The notes: generated from the sequence alone by a model not told the origin. Numbered from the stretch's first letter, positions 33,061-45,669 are shown. The stretch is 64,000 nucleotides of DNA from Echinarachnius parma (GCA_037951105.1 JBAMJV010008455.1:1-64000); one strand, 5' to 3'. Program-made: numbers and translations.

Positions 33061-34373
33061 ATGCGGTTAGGACCTCTCGTTACAACTAAAGATAATAAGC
33101 GAAGCTTTTTTGCTTTTGTTCGCAGTCGTAAGCAGTCACCCCCTCCTCCTAAGTTTAGATACAATGACCACCTCCTGTCCAAGCCAGCAGAAATAGCATC
33201 TGCCTTTAGCTCTTACTTCTCTTCTGTGTTTGCACCACCGACCCAACTCCCTCCTGTTGCTCCTCCTTGCCCCCTTCCTATCCCGTCTTTCACTGATTTG
33301 TCTGTGACAGTGCCTGATGTTTATCGTGCTTTATTACAGGTCAAAAGAAACAAATCTCCAGGTCCTGATGGCATTATGTCTAACGTTCTTTCACAAGTAG
33401 CTCTTGAAGTTTCACTTCCCTTGACTATTCTTTTCAATACGTCCTTGTCTGTAGGTAGAGTACCAGTGATGTGGAACCAGGCTCATATCACTCCAGTTTT
33501 CAAAAATGGCGACCGGTCCTCTGTTAACAACTACCGCCCAGTTGCATTGACATCGATATTGTGCAAGCTACTAGAAGACTTTGTTTGCAGCGCCATGCCG
33601 GATCACCTTGATACATATGGCCTTCTGAATAATCAACAACACGGCTTTTCTAAAGGTCGGAGTTGTGTTACTCAACTTGTCAACGTTTTGCATTCTTGGC
33701 AATCTATCCTCGACAGTCGCCGTCCACCACACATTGATGCTATTTTTCTCGATATGTCCAAGGCGTTTGATAAGATGCCCCACCATTTTCTCCTCTCCAA
33801 ACTAGCCACAAACTTCAATATCAGAGGTAACATTTGGCAGTGGATCTCATCCTTCTTATCAAACCGCCAGCAAAGAGTCCTCTTCCTTGGTCACACTTCT
33901 GCCTGGACTGGGGTATCATCCGGCGTACCCCAGGGTAGCGTTCTTGGACCTAAGCTGTTTAACCTTTTCGTTAATGACAGTTCTGCTCATATCTCCTCCC
34001 ATTGTGCCTTGTTTGCAGATGATATAGTGTTGTTTAAAAGAATTACTTCATCTGATGACGAAAAAGTTCTGCAAAATGACATCGACGTCTTACACCAATG
34101 GGCAATTTCTAATGGTATGTTATTTAATCCAACGAAAACAAAAGTAATGCACATTACTAGAAAGCGTGCTTTTTTACGTCCTACATACAAACTTGGTGAA
34201 GTAGTGCATTATATCTACCCCTTCATTTCGCTATTTAGGAGTAACAATTAGTTCTGATTTGTCGTGGAATACCCACATCACTACAATAACTGCTCGAGCT
34301 AATAGACTTCTAGGATTTATTAGGGTTGTAGCCCGAGGTGCCTCCACTCATGCCATCTTCTCCTTATACTCGT
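33061..34373 (+). pseudogene. Reverse transcriptase of a CR1/Jockey-group LINE (5' truncated, frameshifted)
   Basis: An open frame of 396 residues carries the ordered reverse-transcriptase blocks: KRNKSPGPDGI (about 105-115), PVFKNGDRSSVNNYRPVAL (about 146-164), LLNNQQHGFSKGRSCVTQL (about 189-207), AIFLDMSKAFDKM, GVPQGSVLGPKLFNLFVND and the catalytic FADD (318-321). It lacks the N-terminal endonuclease, so it is 5'-truncated. After about 34230 a one-base shift continues the protein as FRYLGVTISSDLSWNTHI...RLLGFIRVVARG until about 34373, where a hAT-related sequence begins. A LINE of this group copies its RNA onto nicked target DNA. This copy cannot do so. Confidence 0.92.
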
Positions 34374-34375
34374 GA

Positions 34376-35367
34376 CCAGGCGGGCCGGAAGCAGTTTGTT
34401 GATGGGGGATGGCAAAACCTATGGGGGCTCACGATTGTGTGTATGTAGGGGCTCATGCCCAACTACACTCATAGTGCTGCCAACTTGTGAGAGTGAGACA
34501 TTGCAAGGAGCGAAGCGACCAAGCCCGAGGGAGCGAAGTGACTGAGCGGGGGGAGGGTGTGGGAGGGGGGTGTCCCCCCTCCCACGGTAGGGAGCTTTTG
34601 CATTTTTGGACTTGAAATTGTTCAATCTGGTGCCCATCTAGATAGGAAATTCGCGCTTAATATGACTGTATCTAGGAAAGCGTGTTACAACCAGAAATGT
34701 TAAACATATTTTCACGAAGAAAACAAGAATTGACACACTAATCAACATGCACCCCAACACAAACACAACAATTTTATTTATATTTAGCGTCATACACGGT
34801 TCCAACATCACCATATTCCACATTATGTATGATCTCACAACTTAGCCTATTGCCAAGAATGAGTCCCGATCGAGGGGCGAGACTCCCGAGGGCTGGGTCA
34901 GAGGTAAATAGGGAGGGTTTAGGAGGGTGTATCCCCCTCCCACGGAGAAGATTTTTCAGTTATATAATATACTTGAATTGGGTGCGCGTCACATAAGCAG
35001 CCATATCAATACCAGCATACACTGGATCTATACGTGGCCCGGTATACAGAAAATAATACTCACCCCAGACCATACCGTATTACGCAAGTTACACAACAAA
35101 CTGAGGTAATCTGTCCGCGCGCGAAGCGCGCAGCGAAAATTGAAAATAGAAGTATAAATCACTTTGTTAACGCTAGAATTAACACATCTTAGCTCGTACA
35201 ACTTTTGTTTTCTTTCCCACTCGTATACAGATACACACGCAAAAATATATATCCTTCCCTAAAACCTTGGGGGGATGATTGTACATGCCATCCCCCCCCC
35301 CCCCCCACCTTGTGAGGTGGGGGGGGGGGGATGCATCCCCCTCATCCCCCCGTTGTCTACGCCCCTG
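34376..35367 (-). mobile_element. hAT-derived fragments related to the 1-kb family
   Basis: A block around 34550-34620 (GGGTGTCCCCCCTCCCAC, GGGAGCTTTTGCATTTTTGG, GAAATTG) is the reverse complement of sequence at 1260-1340 in the 1-kb hAT family, and a similar GGAGGGTGTATCCCCCTCCCAC block recurs at about 34923. The right end TCTACGCCCCTG at 35367 is a hAT-type terminus. I cannot place the left terminus or a target duplication, so more than one element may be present. It interrupts the LINE. Confidence 0.55.
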
Positions 35368-35480
35368 ATCAATGGTACGGTATCGTGTCCTATTACCAGA
35401 TACTTTTTGTTTGACGGCACAAAACAAACATTAGATGCATGAAATCACAGTGGAAATTATAGGAGCAGCTGCATAAAATC

Positions 35481-36218
35481 ATGAAGAACACATTTGATGT
35501 AAAATATCTTCAAGAATTTACCGATTTTTCTCCAAATAAACTTTCTTGTAAGGTGAATGTTTTGCATGGGAATGTCATTGACATGCGCGCTGCCACTGGT
35601 GCGCGACAAAACGCACGTATAACGCCCCAGGACGCTTATTTTATTCGGGAAATGGTGGAATATGTTTGCCAAACATCCATTTATTATCCTCCGTTAATGC
35701 CGACTTTCAAATTCAACTTTCAAGATTCGAACGTTTTTCCTATGTGAATTTGCCAATGTACGGTAATACAACCCGTTCGGTATTGCAACCCTCTGCTATA
35801 CAGTACGAACAAAACAATTCGCGTGTATTCTGGGACGATAACAATATGGCGGCTTACGGTAAAGACGATTTCTTTGTCGGTGAAGAGTTAGATTTTCTGT
35901 CTGATTATGAAGATCTCATTTTAGAACCAGATGAGTGGGAGGTAGGGTCGCAGGAGACACAAATATGCGATTGTTATGTACCATCAACGAACGATTTGAT
36001 CCAAAGCAGCGATCCGAAATGTCCTGTGAAATGGTATCAACCCAAGCGAGACTGCCGATATTTCTCGGCGAAGCGCTGGGGTACACGATCAGCAGGATAT
36101 ATGTCTGACGGAGGCAGTTTAGCTGCAGCTGCATCGATATTGGCTGCGTCAGTTATCATCGAGAATATACCGTAATCGTCCTCTTCTGTGCATTCACACA
36201 AATCTTGGCGATGCAAAC
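35481..36218 (+). pseudogene. Exon A of the unknown pseudogene
   Basis: ATG at 35481 opens frame 1 for 88 codons. The likely protein then moves to the second frame (35666-36175, 169 residues). After the TAA at 36173 the same frame continues SSSVHSHKSWRCK to the donor C|GTGAGT at 36218/36219. Cys-rich (CDCYVP, KCPVKWYQPKRDC). Confidence 0.5.
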
Positions 36219-36738
36219 GTGAGTGTTTTAATAAACTATTGAAGCTTGTAACCCTTAAATTTTCTAAATTGTCATTATTTTTTCTATATCTGTATATAGG
36301 CCGCCTATGGCTATGACAGTGAAGTTACACTTCTTCTTCCTTCTTTTTTGTTCTAGTACATTCTACAGCCACAATTTGTTGAGACTTGGCGATGGCGTGG
36401 CCTTTCCATCATCATGATCCAGGGATATTCTAATTCCAAGATCCAGCAGGCCAGGGCAGGGGCAAGATAGAAAGACAAGATGTTGTTGATTTAGACCTAC
36501 CAAATTCAAGACAACGAATTGAACTTTGAAGAATCACAAGAATGATGATCACCAAAAATTACTGTACTATCACCTTCCGACAGTATCAACTCAGACTTTG
36601 ATTTGGATAGTATTAATTCACTGTTAAGTGTTAATGTTATCCAACATGTTCATTTTAATCATTATCGCATGCAGATTATGTAGGTTCCGATGTATGATGC
36701 AATCAATTTGGAAACTCTATGTTAACTTTTATGTTTAG

Positions 36739-36843
36739 GTTGCTCAAGCTCAGCACCAGAGTCATCTAATGTCTCATCACATTCATTAACAAGTGCCAGG
36801 ACAACCCTGACAGAGAAACGGAAGAATCCAAAGAAGAAAAAAG
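36739..36843 (+). pseudogene. Exon B of the unknown pseudogene
   Basis: Acceptor TTTATGTTTAG, donor AAG|GTAAAT. 105 bases, open in the phase set by exon A, encoding CSSSAPESSNVSSHS... and ending EKRKNPKKKK: a Ser-rich linker plus a basic cluster that looks like a nuclear localisation signal. Confidence 0.6.
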
Positions 36844-37500
36844 GTAAATCAAATTTTTAAAATGTATTTGTATCAGTGTATGTAATATCCGTATGAATTA
36901 AAGTTCTTATGCTTAATCAAGAGGATAACAAAACATGAATAAAATAACAAATATAAATGGGGAAGGAGTTTTGGTCACTGTTAAATTCAAGACTGCTTGA
37001 GCTTTCCGTAGGATAGTATACGAATAATGTTTTTTTGTATGGTACTTAACTTAAGAAAAGTATTATTTAGAATGTTGATTTACTGATATTTGTTTACTAA
37101 GTTTTGCAGGGGTGTGGTGGGCTGACAAAAGAGTATTGCGTAGATCTACATGTAGTGGACAGAATCATGATCTGGTCTTTTTATTGTAGATGAAAAAATC
37201 TACAAGCTACCATTTTTTTACAATATTTATTTTGAATTCTTGAAAGTGCGTGCTGTAAGTGTTAAGTATACAAATTCATTAATCATATCTTCTTAATTCT
37301 TGTTCAAAGTACATTCTTGTATGAACTTTTGAATAAATGTTGCATATTTGGAAATTAAAGATTACATTCTGATGAAAACTGTTTATTGTAGATAAATCGA
37401 TTATATTTGTCACCCTGTTAGCAGTATTTATTGTATATTAATTATGCATGTACATGCATTTTTGTTCGCTTCTCTAAAAATTGTTTCAATCCTTTATCAG

Positions 37501-38533
37501 CTATTGACAGTTTTCATACCAATAATGTTCTTCCTGATTTGTGTCTTACAGTAAAGCAAGTATCTACTGTTTCCAAAGACAACATCATCAATGACGGACC
37601 AGTCATCCTTTTTGATGCCATCCGATGCATCCAGGCAGATGATTTGTACAAAGAAAACAACGCTGCAAGTCTTGCAAGTGCCAATATCTGAAATGGAGAT
37701 TCGTATTCTTCATTCGCGAAGGAAGTAACGCAAGACCTGTTTGGATGTGCAGGTCCACCTGCCAACACTGCGATGTGTGTGCAATATCATACATTCAGAC
37801 ACTAAAAAGGGGTGGGATAAGCTAATCGATGGACAGGATCTGGGAGGGAGCAGGCTAACTAGGGCAGTTCTTCTCCAGTACATCTTACAGAAGATGTTTG
37901 GTGTGATTGTGGGAAGGAGGTTGAACATGGAGACCACAGAGAAAGAGGAGGACACCATCATGACTAGGGAGGAAGAAGGTGTTTTGCGCCTGATTTCAGG
38001 CTACATCCCTTTTGCCCTCGTGAAAAGGTACACAAGGATGCAATCACCGCTAGGTAAAAAATTCAAAGAAGTACTGCTGAAGTGGAGGAGAGGTGGAGAA
38101 GCCGACTTAGAAGCGGACGCTTTCTTGGAGTATACATCTGTGTGGATTAACCACCAGAATAGAGGAGGACTGTTTTTAGTGGATGACAATGTCTATCGTT
38201 TTTTTTTTTCGATCAGTTGAAATTGTAACCAAGATAAATCTAGTGATACAGAACCTTGTCGGTAAAGATATATCTGCAAAACAGATATAACAGGAAGTTA
38301 TACACACTAGTCCAATAGTTCGGAAGTGTTGGCAGGTGCTAGTTATCGAAGATTTGAATGGTGATGAATCAGATGATCTTTTTTCCACCATTGTGAATTA
38401 TTTCATAATCATTCGATTAAGAAATTATGTCCGGTTGTACGTTAATATGAAAAACAGAGAACAAGCAGCATCCAGAAAAGTTACAAAGACTCTTAGGAAG
38501 GAATTAAAAAGGAAATCTGCATCAAAGTCATAA
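37501..38533 (+). pseudogene. Exon C of the unknown pseudogene
   Basis: Acceptor CCTTTATCAG. The first codon is completed by the last base of exon B. It reads IDSFHTNNVLPDLCLTVKQV, crosses a TGA near 37691, shifts frame, then is open for about 150 codons (37741-38220) with the ISGYIPFAL and NRGGLF blocks, shifts again in a T run, and ends RKVTKTLRKELKRKS before TAA near 38531. Confidence 0.6.
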
Positions 38534-38534
38534 T

Positions 38535-39287
38535 ATGTCTGTTCATACAGATTTGCATATATTGGACCATGGAACTCCTTATTCCATGATTGGATTGTTC
38601 ACAAACATCTTATCATCAATCATTCGAGATGACCATACAATACATGATTCCCTGGTTTACTGTTTACTTTGGTACATTAATTGGAATTTACTAGTAACAC
38701 AACGTTCTGAACTTCTTATAATACAGTATTCATTGTTCCATGTTCGTGTGATGGAATGCTGCATAATAATAACTTTGATTTGCGATATCATTATCATCTG
38801 TACATGAAAGAGTCCTAAAATAAATTTAACATAAATATGTTCTCATAGTATTCCAGGAATTTCAGCATTTTTCCAACAGTGATATTGGAGATTTATCACA
38901 AATAGAGGTGAAATAACCCTCTGGTTTGGAGATCAATAGAAACAGGCTCTGCATCATGTGGTGTGAGACAATTGTCAAAACATGTAGTAAGTTACAATCA
39001 TGTTTAAGACTTTTGTGATATGAAGAGTTGGATTCAGGCAAAATATGAGTTATTGCATGTCATTGACAAATAAAGTTTTGTAATGTTAAATTTGACTTTG
39101 TACCTTTTTTTAGTTCAGAATCTGTGTCTCCAACAGGTTAGGATACAGTCTGTGATACAGCCAGGTGAAGTGGGACAACAAGGTGTAAAAAAAAACTCGC
39201 CAACATGCACGTCTTGTTTTGTGTTGTTGGTTTGCTTATTTTTGTATCATTATACAGGCTCATATTTCACTATGTAGGCCGTCGTCT
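38535..39287. other. No recognisable feature
   Basis: AT-rich sequence after the pseudogene, which may include its 3' untranslated region. The open frame at 38535-38807 has no features I can support. Confidence 0.5.
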
Positions 39288-39619
39288 GGCAAAGAGGCGT
39301 ATCTCGAAAAAAAAAAATTGTATTGCCTACTTGGGGTTTTCGAGGTCAAAATTTTCATTGGGCCAAATTTCAGAAGAGCTCGAGTTATAGTTTCTGAGAT
39401 ATCGGGGGCCCTCTGTACCTGATTGCATAACTATCGTCGTATTCTGTACGGCAAAAGGGCGTATCTATACATACGCCCCTAGTTGTGGAAATCTTGTTGG
39501 TTTCTGCTCGGTATCCGTCTGGCAAAAGGATGTATGTTGACATACGCCTTTGGCAAACAAAAAACGTCGGAAAATTTGCGATATATTTTAGGTAAAAGGA
39601 TGTAAGTATAGATACGCCC
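39288..39619 (+). repeat. Four GGCAAAAGG-GTATNNNNATAC-GCC hairpin units
   Basis: Units begin at about 39288 (GGCAAAGAGGCGTATC), 39451 (GGCAAAAGGGCGTATC...ATACGCCC), 39531 (GGCAAAAGGATGTATG...CATACGCC) and 39591 (GGTAAAAGGATGTA...GATACGCCC). Each of the last three is an imperfect palindrome. Spacing is 60-160 bases. No ORF. Possibly the subterminal repeats of a TE. Confidence 0.65.
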
Positions 39620-41428
39620 TAGTGTAATTTTCAACGATGGTGCAGGAAATGATACCGCATGGCGGATGATTAGATGCCGGATCGGATCGGATGCCATGCA
39701 TGCGACGCGTCTGAAAAATCACCCTGCAATTCCGGATCCAACATTACGTTGCATACTTTATTTTGTGCATGCAACAAACGGCGCACAAAACACCATGACC
39801 CCGGACCATGACGCCACCAAATTACACTGCAAATCTGGCCAGCTGATCGAACATAAGGTTTGTATAAATACTCTGACTTTTTACTTTTATTGTATTTTAC
39901 GATGGCCAATGTACCGATGTTCTTTTATGACAAACTCGTTCTTCTCTACACATTTCTCATGCACTGCACTGCACGCTACAAGTAGGCGTAGTTGCCAAGG
40001 AACTTGGGAGGGGCCCGGCCCGGGGGAGAACCCGGCCAGAAAATGACAGGTCTAGGGCTGACTTTGAAATTAGATTTGCCGAGAATGAGAATGCACTGAA
40101 CTAACTTCTATAGAGTTAGCACTGAACATGTGACTCGAAACTTATAACAAACGATATATCTGCATTTTGCTCATAACATACTTGCTGTTTTTTTGTTTGT
40201 TTTGTTAACGATAATATGACTCAAATTTTGAAATTTAAATTTAAATTTTAGAAGACTTGATTCTCGCTTTTGCTATTGTTGATCTATGAATAGTACGACT
40301 ACGCTCAGCTCAGTAGTTCATTTCGATAGACCGATTATTATCTCTCAACACACGGGGATGCAGGAATGAGCTGAATTTAGGCCCATTTCTTGTGCGCTGT
40401 GTGTAACGAAACGGCCACAGCTTACATAAAACCATTTATGCTGTCGTGGTTGAAATATCAAACAGTCCTTTCAATAACAAAAGTGAATACAAATGGTACA
40501 GTTTGATATCTGAAACATTGCAGTGTTGTTGTTTGTTTGGCGATTCATACTTTGTGCACGCGCGGACAATTTTTAGATCTGTACTTTCCTCCACCCTTGA
40601 TCTATGAGCATGAGCGGCACCACTCGGCCAATAGACTGCATCAAATTCATTTGCATTTTTCTTACTCTGGAATCGTTTAATCATTTTCCTTTGCCGGTTT
40701 TTTCAACTCGGCTAGATCACATTTGAGAAATTTCAACCCCAGGGGCCATGCATCATGCCCATGCGTTTGCTAGATTTTGATCACGAAATCCCTAATACTA
40801 GCTTGCAGTTGCAGCATAATTGCCTAAAAGTTATTACAACTTGTACTACTTTTAGTAGTTAAAAGAGCTCCCGATCCCTAAAATCCGACTTTCCTTTTGA
40901 TTTTGTGTTGCCTGACGGTTATGAGGACCTCCTGATTTGCCTCATCAGAAACTAATGCAAATTCAATGAATTTTAGAATGTCATGTGAGTAATTGACTAT
41001 CTGTATCAGTTGAAAATACAGTATTTTGAGTCTATGTTAAGGCTTAAGCTGTAAAAGTTTTAAATTGAACTTGTCATGACAGCAACATTGTATTGTTGAG
41101 AGTGAGAGTTTTAAATTGATGATGAGATTCACACATGTAATGAATTACAGTCTTGTTTAGTTGAACAGAAACATCAGTTACCATGCCGGTTGCCCGATTT
41201 GGTATGATTGGGCAAGCAAACTAGTAGTTTAATGAAAAATTAACTTGCCCTACATCAATGTGTACCTGCCCCGGGCAAGTGCTAACTGTCGAGACCTGGT
41301 TTACCATTTCGTGACCCACTGGCACGGATAGAATTGGTGCACGGATAGAATTGGTGCAAACTGCAAATCTTTCTCAACAACATTTCTGCTGAATTTGTGC
41401 TACAGCAGATTGTAAGTAGTACTGTAAC
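39620..41428. other. No gene seen; one short repeat-like patch
   Basis: Mostly unique AT-rich DNA. At 40000-40035 there is a GC-rich GGGGCCCGGCCCGGGGG patch. At about 41180-41300 a GTTGCCCGATTTGG...GCCCCGGGCAAGTG palindromic patch resembles the element at 9549-9880. No exon supported. Confidence 0.45.
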
Positions 41429-42112
41429 TAGTGCTGTAACCGATCATCGGATCGGCATGCCGATCACGATCCGATCATACATGATCGGACCGTTTTTGCC
41501 GATTTCCGATCATGCAGAAAAAAATCGGAAGATCGGATCGGCCAAAAAAAAAAACAAAAAAAAAAAAACAACTTTGGAAAATGATCCCCAAAAACATATT
41601 TTGGGAATATAAATGAATACCAAAGCAACATATATCCATATGAATAAGCCCAAGGTAATCTTGTATGGGTATGCTTTCATTTAATACTGATTACCTCTCC
41701 TTTTACAAAATTACTCGCGCCGGTTCTGAGCTTAGTCCCATGTGTTTCTGAAAGGTTACGCCAAATTAATCACATGGGACTAAGCTCAGAATCGGCGTGA
41801 TAATTTTGTAAAAGAAGAGGTAATCAGTTTGAAATGAAAGCATACCCGTACAAGATTACCTTGGGCTTATTAATATGGATATATGTTGCTTTGGTATTCA
41901 ATTATATTCCTAAAATGTGTTTTGGGGGGATAATTTTCCAAAGAAAAAACAAACGATTTTTTTTTTATTTTTATTTTTTTTTTAATTTATTTATTTATTA
42001 TTTTTTTTTTTAGCCGATCATCCGATCGCGATCATCGATCCGATTTCGAAGATCGATACAATTTTGCTGATCCGATCAAACGATTCGATCATCAAGGTCA
42101 GTTACAGCACCA
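41429..42112 (-). mobile_element. Giant-hairpin hAT element, copy 2
   Basis: It starts TAGTGCTGTAACCGATCATCGG and ends GTCAGTTACAGCAC, the same family as 16417-17115 in the opposite orientation. The near-perfect inverted arms are kept (CTTAGTCCCATGT at about 41730 against ACATGGGACTAAG at about 41774). Flanks show no clean 8-bp duplication, so this copy is older or rearranged. Confidence 0.85.
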
Positions 42113-42761
42113 GCATTAGTTTGCTCTTCAAATGTCAGTTGTTGCAATGTATTATGTATTATTATTATGTATTATTGTATAGTTACAATAACGTAACCAA
42201 TGAGGATTGAGGTAAATGATGTCATATTTCGTGAGAGGTAAATCAATATCAAATACAAATACAATTAAGGGGCGTGTAGTGTATGGTTAGCTGTTTGCAT
42301 ACAGTGCCGAATGTCGGTGATTGGGAGGTTACGAGCATTCAGTTTTGGGGGAATTTTGAAGCAATAAACTAGCGCAGTAAGAGGTATATTAGTCAGTAAT
42401 CACGCGATGCTTTGCAAAAATTGACCGAAGTTTGAAAATCAGCCATGTTGATATGATAGCTGGGATCTCTTCAAACAAACATCTCCAATTATCACACATT
42501 GTGGAAGGAAGTTTGGAGATACTGGAACCACCCTCCTAAATCAAAGAGTTATGCAAAGAGTATTGCAGAGTAAGATGTTAATTGCCAAAACTAATGAGAT
42601 GCTTTGCAAAAGTGATTTTTTTTATTTCGACGTGAGCCAGGTTGCATGATTTCTGGGGTTTCTTTAAACAAATATCTCACATATTCTTCCTTTAATTTCT
42701 GCTTGTAGACATACCACGGAATAAAGCTGTAATGTCAGGTGCATTATATAGCTGGGTAGCT
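42113..42761. other. No recognisable feature
   Basis: AT-rich sequence at the 3' edge of the Tx1-type LINE. It contains two loosely similar stretches with GCTTTGCAAAA and ACAAACAT/ATATCTC but no definable repeat. Confidence 0.45.
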
Positions 42762-43777
42762 TCAAACAACATTACCATGTGTATGAATGATATATCTGAC
42801 ATTTTCTTTATATGTCATATCTAAAAGAAGAGAGTTATTCAGTTTCCATATACCTTTTCCACGCTTCTCTTCAAAGACTTTAATTTTCAGAGAGATGGCA
42901 TTGTGGTCACATTTAAGTGCTGGACGTATATCTGCTAAATAAACATTATGTACAAAATTAGCAGCGATCAACCAATAATCAAGCCTAGAGTATATTTTCA
43001 GTGTAACTTGTCTCCACTTAAATTGTTTTTTGTTTGGGTTAAGTGTTCTCCATACCTCAACCAAATTATTATTTCGAATAAACTTTTTAAAATTAGATTT
43101 TGGTAAATAAACGTGTGACATGCCATAGGTATCAATTTTACGATTTTGAACACAATTATAGTCACCACCAGATATCAAAATGTCATTATGACCTTTATAT
43201 TTACTGACCCATATGTGCAGTAATCTATAAAAAGCTTCTTTCTCTGCGTTCTTTGCAGGTGCATACACATTAACACAAAAATATGTTTTGTCAAGAACAG
43301 AGAATTGAATTGCGAGTACTCTGCCATCTTCCTTTGAGTAACATTTCAAGCAATTAATCAATGCATTATTCGTGACTAAAATTAAAACTCCTTTCGAATG
43401 GTTTGATCCATTATTAAAATAACAAGTTCCGTTCCATTCTTCCCGTATTGTATTTCCAATGTCTTCTGTTACAAATGTTTCTTGTAATAGAATAATATGG
43501 CTTTTCTGATTGTTCAACCATCGCAATATTTTGCTCCTTTTTATCTTATCTCTGATTCCTCTCACATTGAGGGAGATAAAGTGTAGATTTAATTCCTCGC
43601 CTTTTTATCCCGCTTTTTTCTCTTGCTTTGTTCTTCTTCTTTTGTATCTTCTTGCTTTTCGAACTGAACGTTATAGTGTGAGTTGATTTGCAATACAATA
43701 TTCCATCCTCTCGTCGTCCCTTTCAGTTTTTGCTCGGTGTTGCGATTGTCGTTATTCATCATCATCGTATTATTCAT
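42762..43777 (-). pseudogene. Tx1/L1-type LINE ORF2: apurinic-like endonuclease domain
   Basis: A minus-strand frame of 267 residues (43565-42762) reads through the endonuclease of a Tx1/L1-type LINE. Reading upstream of its first Met gives LHFISLNVRGIRDK (the first block), then HIILLQETFV with the catalytic Glu, SNHSKGVLILV, VNVYAPAKNAEK, ILISGGDYNCV, YSRLDYWLIA and CDHNAISLKI, the usual order including the final Asp-His. A Lys/Glu-rich leader (43777-43589, 62 residues) joins it after a one-base shift near 43610. No reverse transcriptase follows: the element is cut off at about 42760. The enzyme would nick target DNA to prime reverse transcription. This copy is inactive. Confidence 0.92.
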
Positions 43778-43993
43778 ATAATCTCGCTTGTGTGTGAACA
43801 GATTTTCGCGATTAATGAGTAATATGCCTTCTGACCTGACCTATATCGCGAACAAAAGCATTACACTAATGTTGACGTACATCTTACATATTTTATCAAA
43901 ATTATTTTCCATCATTGACATTTTCATTTTTATTATTATCATTCAATATTTTTTCTTCATTTTTGTTTCTTATAAATGTTTACTTATTTAGAC

Positions 43994-44359
43994 CTAGCTT
44001 CTTTCTTTTCCTCTTCTTTGCGGCTTTGTCTTGTTTCGGGGTGGAGTCGGAGTTTCTGGAGACAGCGTAGATGCCTCTGTGTCGTCGCTGGCGCTGTCGC
44101 TGCCGTTTGATGACGTGTCGTCATCTGACTCTGCTCCGTTGCTCTCGTCGTGCTGTACTTTGGTAGTTTCGTTGACTGTGGCGCTTTTCGCGATTGCGAT
44201 CGGTTGGCGGAGAAAATCGGAGATGTCTACTTGACGTATCGGCTTTCTCGGTTGGTTGGCTTCACCTTTATTTCCGCGCGCTGGTCTTGTTGTGCTTGAG
44301 CTGGTATCAGCTGATAGGATGTTGTGATCAGTGTTGCTTGACGTCGTAGCGGCTGAATC
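43994..44359 (-). pseudogene. Tx1-type LINE ORF1, C-terminal part
   Basis: NDSAATTSSNT...SASDDTEASTLSPE and a Lys/Arg end (TKPQRRGKERS) before the stop: a low-complexity Ser/Thr/Asp tail. It continues in frame, across the two inserted elements, from PTQKAS encoded at about 48240, which shows that the insertions split one ORF1. Confidence 0.75.
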
Positions 44360-44807
44360 ATTAGGGTATTTTCGCAAACCTGAGGACGACGAGCAGTGGG
44401 GTGGTTAAGGGGTCCATGACTGCATTTTGGGGTACGATTGTTTTACTTGGCATACATACTCCTTGGATCAAAAGAAGAAAATTCGTCAAAAGAGACACTC
44501 TGTATCTATGCAAATTAGGCCTAATTTCCATAATTGATACAGGGTGTCTCTTTGGATAAATGTTCTTCTTTTGATCCAAGGAGTTTGTATGCCAAGTAAA
44601 ACAATTGTACCCCAAACTGCAGTGAACACCCATATTTGTGGCCCCTACTAGAAGAAATGACGATTTTAGGCGAGAAATTACGTCACTTACTTTCTCTCTC
44701 GTCGTCTGGCCAATCTGAGCACTAGTTCATGCCCGATTTCAGGTTCGTCGAAAATCCAGTGCACCGTCTTCAGAATTACGTAATCAGAGAAGTATCAACA
44801 TGTATAT

Positions 44808-45035
44808 GTATGTGTGTGTGTGTTTTATACGTGTGTGTGTGTATGTGTGGTGGATTATGTAACTGGTGTATGCGTGTGTGTTTGAATGTGTGCGTTTGTC
44901 GCTTTGTGTATATGTGTGCGCGTTTGTGCGTGTATGTGTGTGTGTTTGTGTTTGTTTGAGTGCGAGTGCGTGCGTGCGTTTGTGTATGTAAATGAGGTAT
45001 GTGTGTGTGTGTGTGCGTGTGTGTGTGTGTGTGCG

Positions 45036-45102
<67 letters not shown>

Positions 45103-45225
45103 TTGCATGTGTGTATGTGTGTGTGTCTGTGTTGGAGTTTGAATAATTCAGTGGTCGTGTGTTTGCGCATGTGTATGTTTGAGTGTGTAAGGTGTGTGTT
45201 TGAGTGTTTGTCATGATTGTGTGTG
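44808..45225. repeat. TG/CA microsatellite in element E copy 1
   Basis: A long, partly pure TG run (purest around 45000-45100). All His/Thr- and Cys/Val-rich open frames here are products of the dinucleotide. Confidence 0.95.
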
Positions 45226-45669
45226 GAAGGGAACGACGTCATTGTGAACGCGCGTTAACTAAAAACGAAAATGGTTCAAAGGCAGCGAACAGGTAGTGAA
45301 CAGCACGGGTTGACTACATCCAATAGACCGCTTCTGGGCCATTCTTTGAAAAGTGAAACTTTTTCGGAAAAATTGAAGTTTTATTTTTCTGTAGTTTTGT
45401 TCCATTTTTGGAATGATCCATGTGTAAGGTTTCATGAAATACATGATTTGAAGTTTAAAATGAAACTTTTTTACTCATTTGCATAAATTTACATATTTCA
45501 ATATTTTTCTAATAATCATAATTCAGAAAATAATCAAGATATCAAAAGGATAATTAACAAGCTCATTCTTCTCACTTTCCTGTACAGGTTGATACCAACT
45601 TTGTAAAAATTCAACCTTTCATTCTTTTCTAAACCCGATATTATAAAATTCCCATTTTTCCATTCATAT

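Larger units (their letters stand above)
35481..38533 (+). pseudogene. Three-exon gene of unrecognised family, decayed
   Basis: Three plus-strand exons can be joined with matching phases: A (35481-36218, ends on phase 1), B (36739-36843) and C (from 37501). Joined, they give roughly 600-650 residues. Damage: a frameshift near 35690, TAA at 36173, a TGA near 37691, a frameshift near 37775, a frameshift in the T run at about 38200 and a TAA near 38289. The product starts MKNTFDVKYLQEFTDF, has an acidic stretch (DYEDLILEPDEWE), an Ala-rich helix, a basic exon B like a nuclear localisation signal, and a C-terminal region with EEEGVLRLISGYIPFALVKRY and VWINHQNRGGLF, ending in a Lys/Arg tail. I do not recognise the family. 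The ISGYI pattern recalls transposase C-terminal parts, which is only a guess. Confidence 0.6.
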
